This document shows, in pieces, positions 8,108-8,224 of a DNA stretch of 8,224 nt (its first letter is position 1; every line of letters starts with the position of its first letter). The DNA is from Oscillospiraceae bacterium. Its GTDB lineage: Bacteria; Bacillota; Clostridia; Oscillospirales; UBA929. Where the stretch lies: contig WRLW01000060.1 of the NCBI GenBank assembly GCA_009777435.1, positions 1 to 8,224 on the forward strand, in the 5' to 3' direction. Position numbers and translations under genes: made by a program. Under the pieces are notes generated by a model. It was not told the DNA's origin and did not search any database. It worked only from the letters and a program-made list of their open reading frames with translations.

Positions 8108-8224
8108 TTTTGATAAGAAGAAATTCATTCAAATCTAAGCTTCGGCGAAAAAAGGCTGCCGATTTAATTTCCTTTGTCTTAATCGTCATTATGGCCGCCC
8201 TTGTGATGCTGCCCCTGTGGTGGA
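8104..8224 (+). CDS. ABC sugar transporter permease, MalG/UgpE type, 3'-truncated by window
   Basis: Only the first 40 codons are present; the frame is open to the window edge. The ATG at 8104 overlaps the TGA of the upstream permease (ATGA), the usual arrangement for paired MalF- and MalG-type subunits. A GAAGGAA stretch at 8084-8090 is a possible but distant ribosome site. The visible protein has a basic N-terminus (ILIRRNSFKSKLRRKKAAD) followed by the first hydrophobic segment, ending in MLPLWW, matching the first transmembrane helix of MalG/UgpE-type permeases. Position in the operon and topology make the call, since the EAA loop lies beyond the window. Confidence 0.8.
   Translation, partial: MILIRRNSFKSKLRRKKAADLISFVLIVIMAALVMLPLWW

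Overview
The window looks like part of a plant-polysaccharide (pectin or arabinan) utilisation locus from a Gram-positive, clostridia-like Firmicute. The evidence is a lipoprotein-type sugar-binding protein with two MalF/MalG-type permeases and no co-encoded ATPase, a LacI-family regulator, purine-rich Shine-Dalgarno sequences, frequent GTG/TTG starts and sigma-A-like promoters. GC content is moderate. No species can be named from the sequence alone.

Left part (1-1720, + strand): the 3' end of a class II (zinc) aldolase, overlapping by 4 bases a near-complete L-rhamnose isomerase (rhaA). Together they look like the end of an L-rhamnose catabolic operon; the aldolase is probably the rhamnulose-1-phosphate aldolase. 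The kinase gene is not in the window.

Middle part (1751-3601, - strand): a LacI-family repressor gene followed, with a 4-base overlap, by a GH51 alpha-L-arabinofuranosidase gene that has lost its centre. The N-terminal ~149 codons and the C-terminal ~126 codons are intact and recognisable. About 220 codons carrying both catalytic glutamates are missing, and the two remnants are in different frames. It is a pseudogene or an assembly deletion.

Regulatory core (3602-3771): back-to-back promoters for the repressor and for a rightward operon. The rightward promoter has TTGACA, a 17-base spacer and TATACT. A perfect 20-base palindrome with a central CG follows the expected transcription start, which is what an operator for the neighbouring LacI-type repressor should look like.

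Right part (3772-8224, + strand): an operon encoding a cytoplasmic DUF1680 glycoside hydrolase (GH127/GH146, beta-L-arabinofuranosidase-like, with the Zn-cysteine catalytic residues), a sugar-binding lipoprotein, a long intercistronic hairpin, a first permease, and the start of a second permease cut by the window edge.

Working model (inference): short L-arabinose- or rhamnose-containing oligosaccharides are captured and imported by the ABC system and cleaved inside the cell by the DUF1680 enzyme and, before its loss, the GH51 enzyme. The LacI protein derepresses the operon when a breakdown product is present, and the adjacent rhamnose genes handle rhamnose from the same polymer. I see no radically new system. 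The most interesting points are the broken GH51 gene, the perfect operator, the intercistronic hairpin, and the mixed arabinose/rhamnose gene content, which makes the GH127 substrate an open question.
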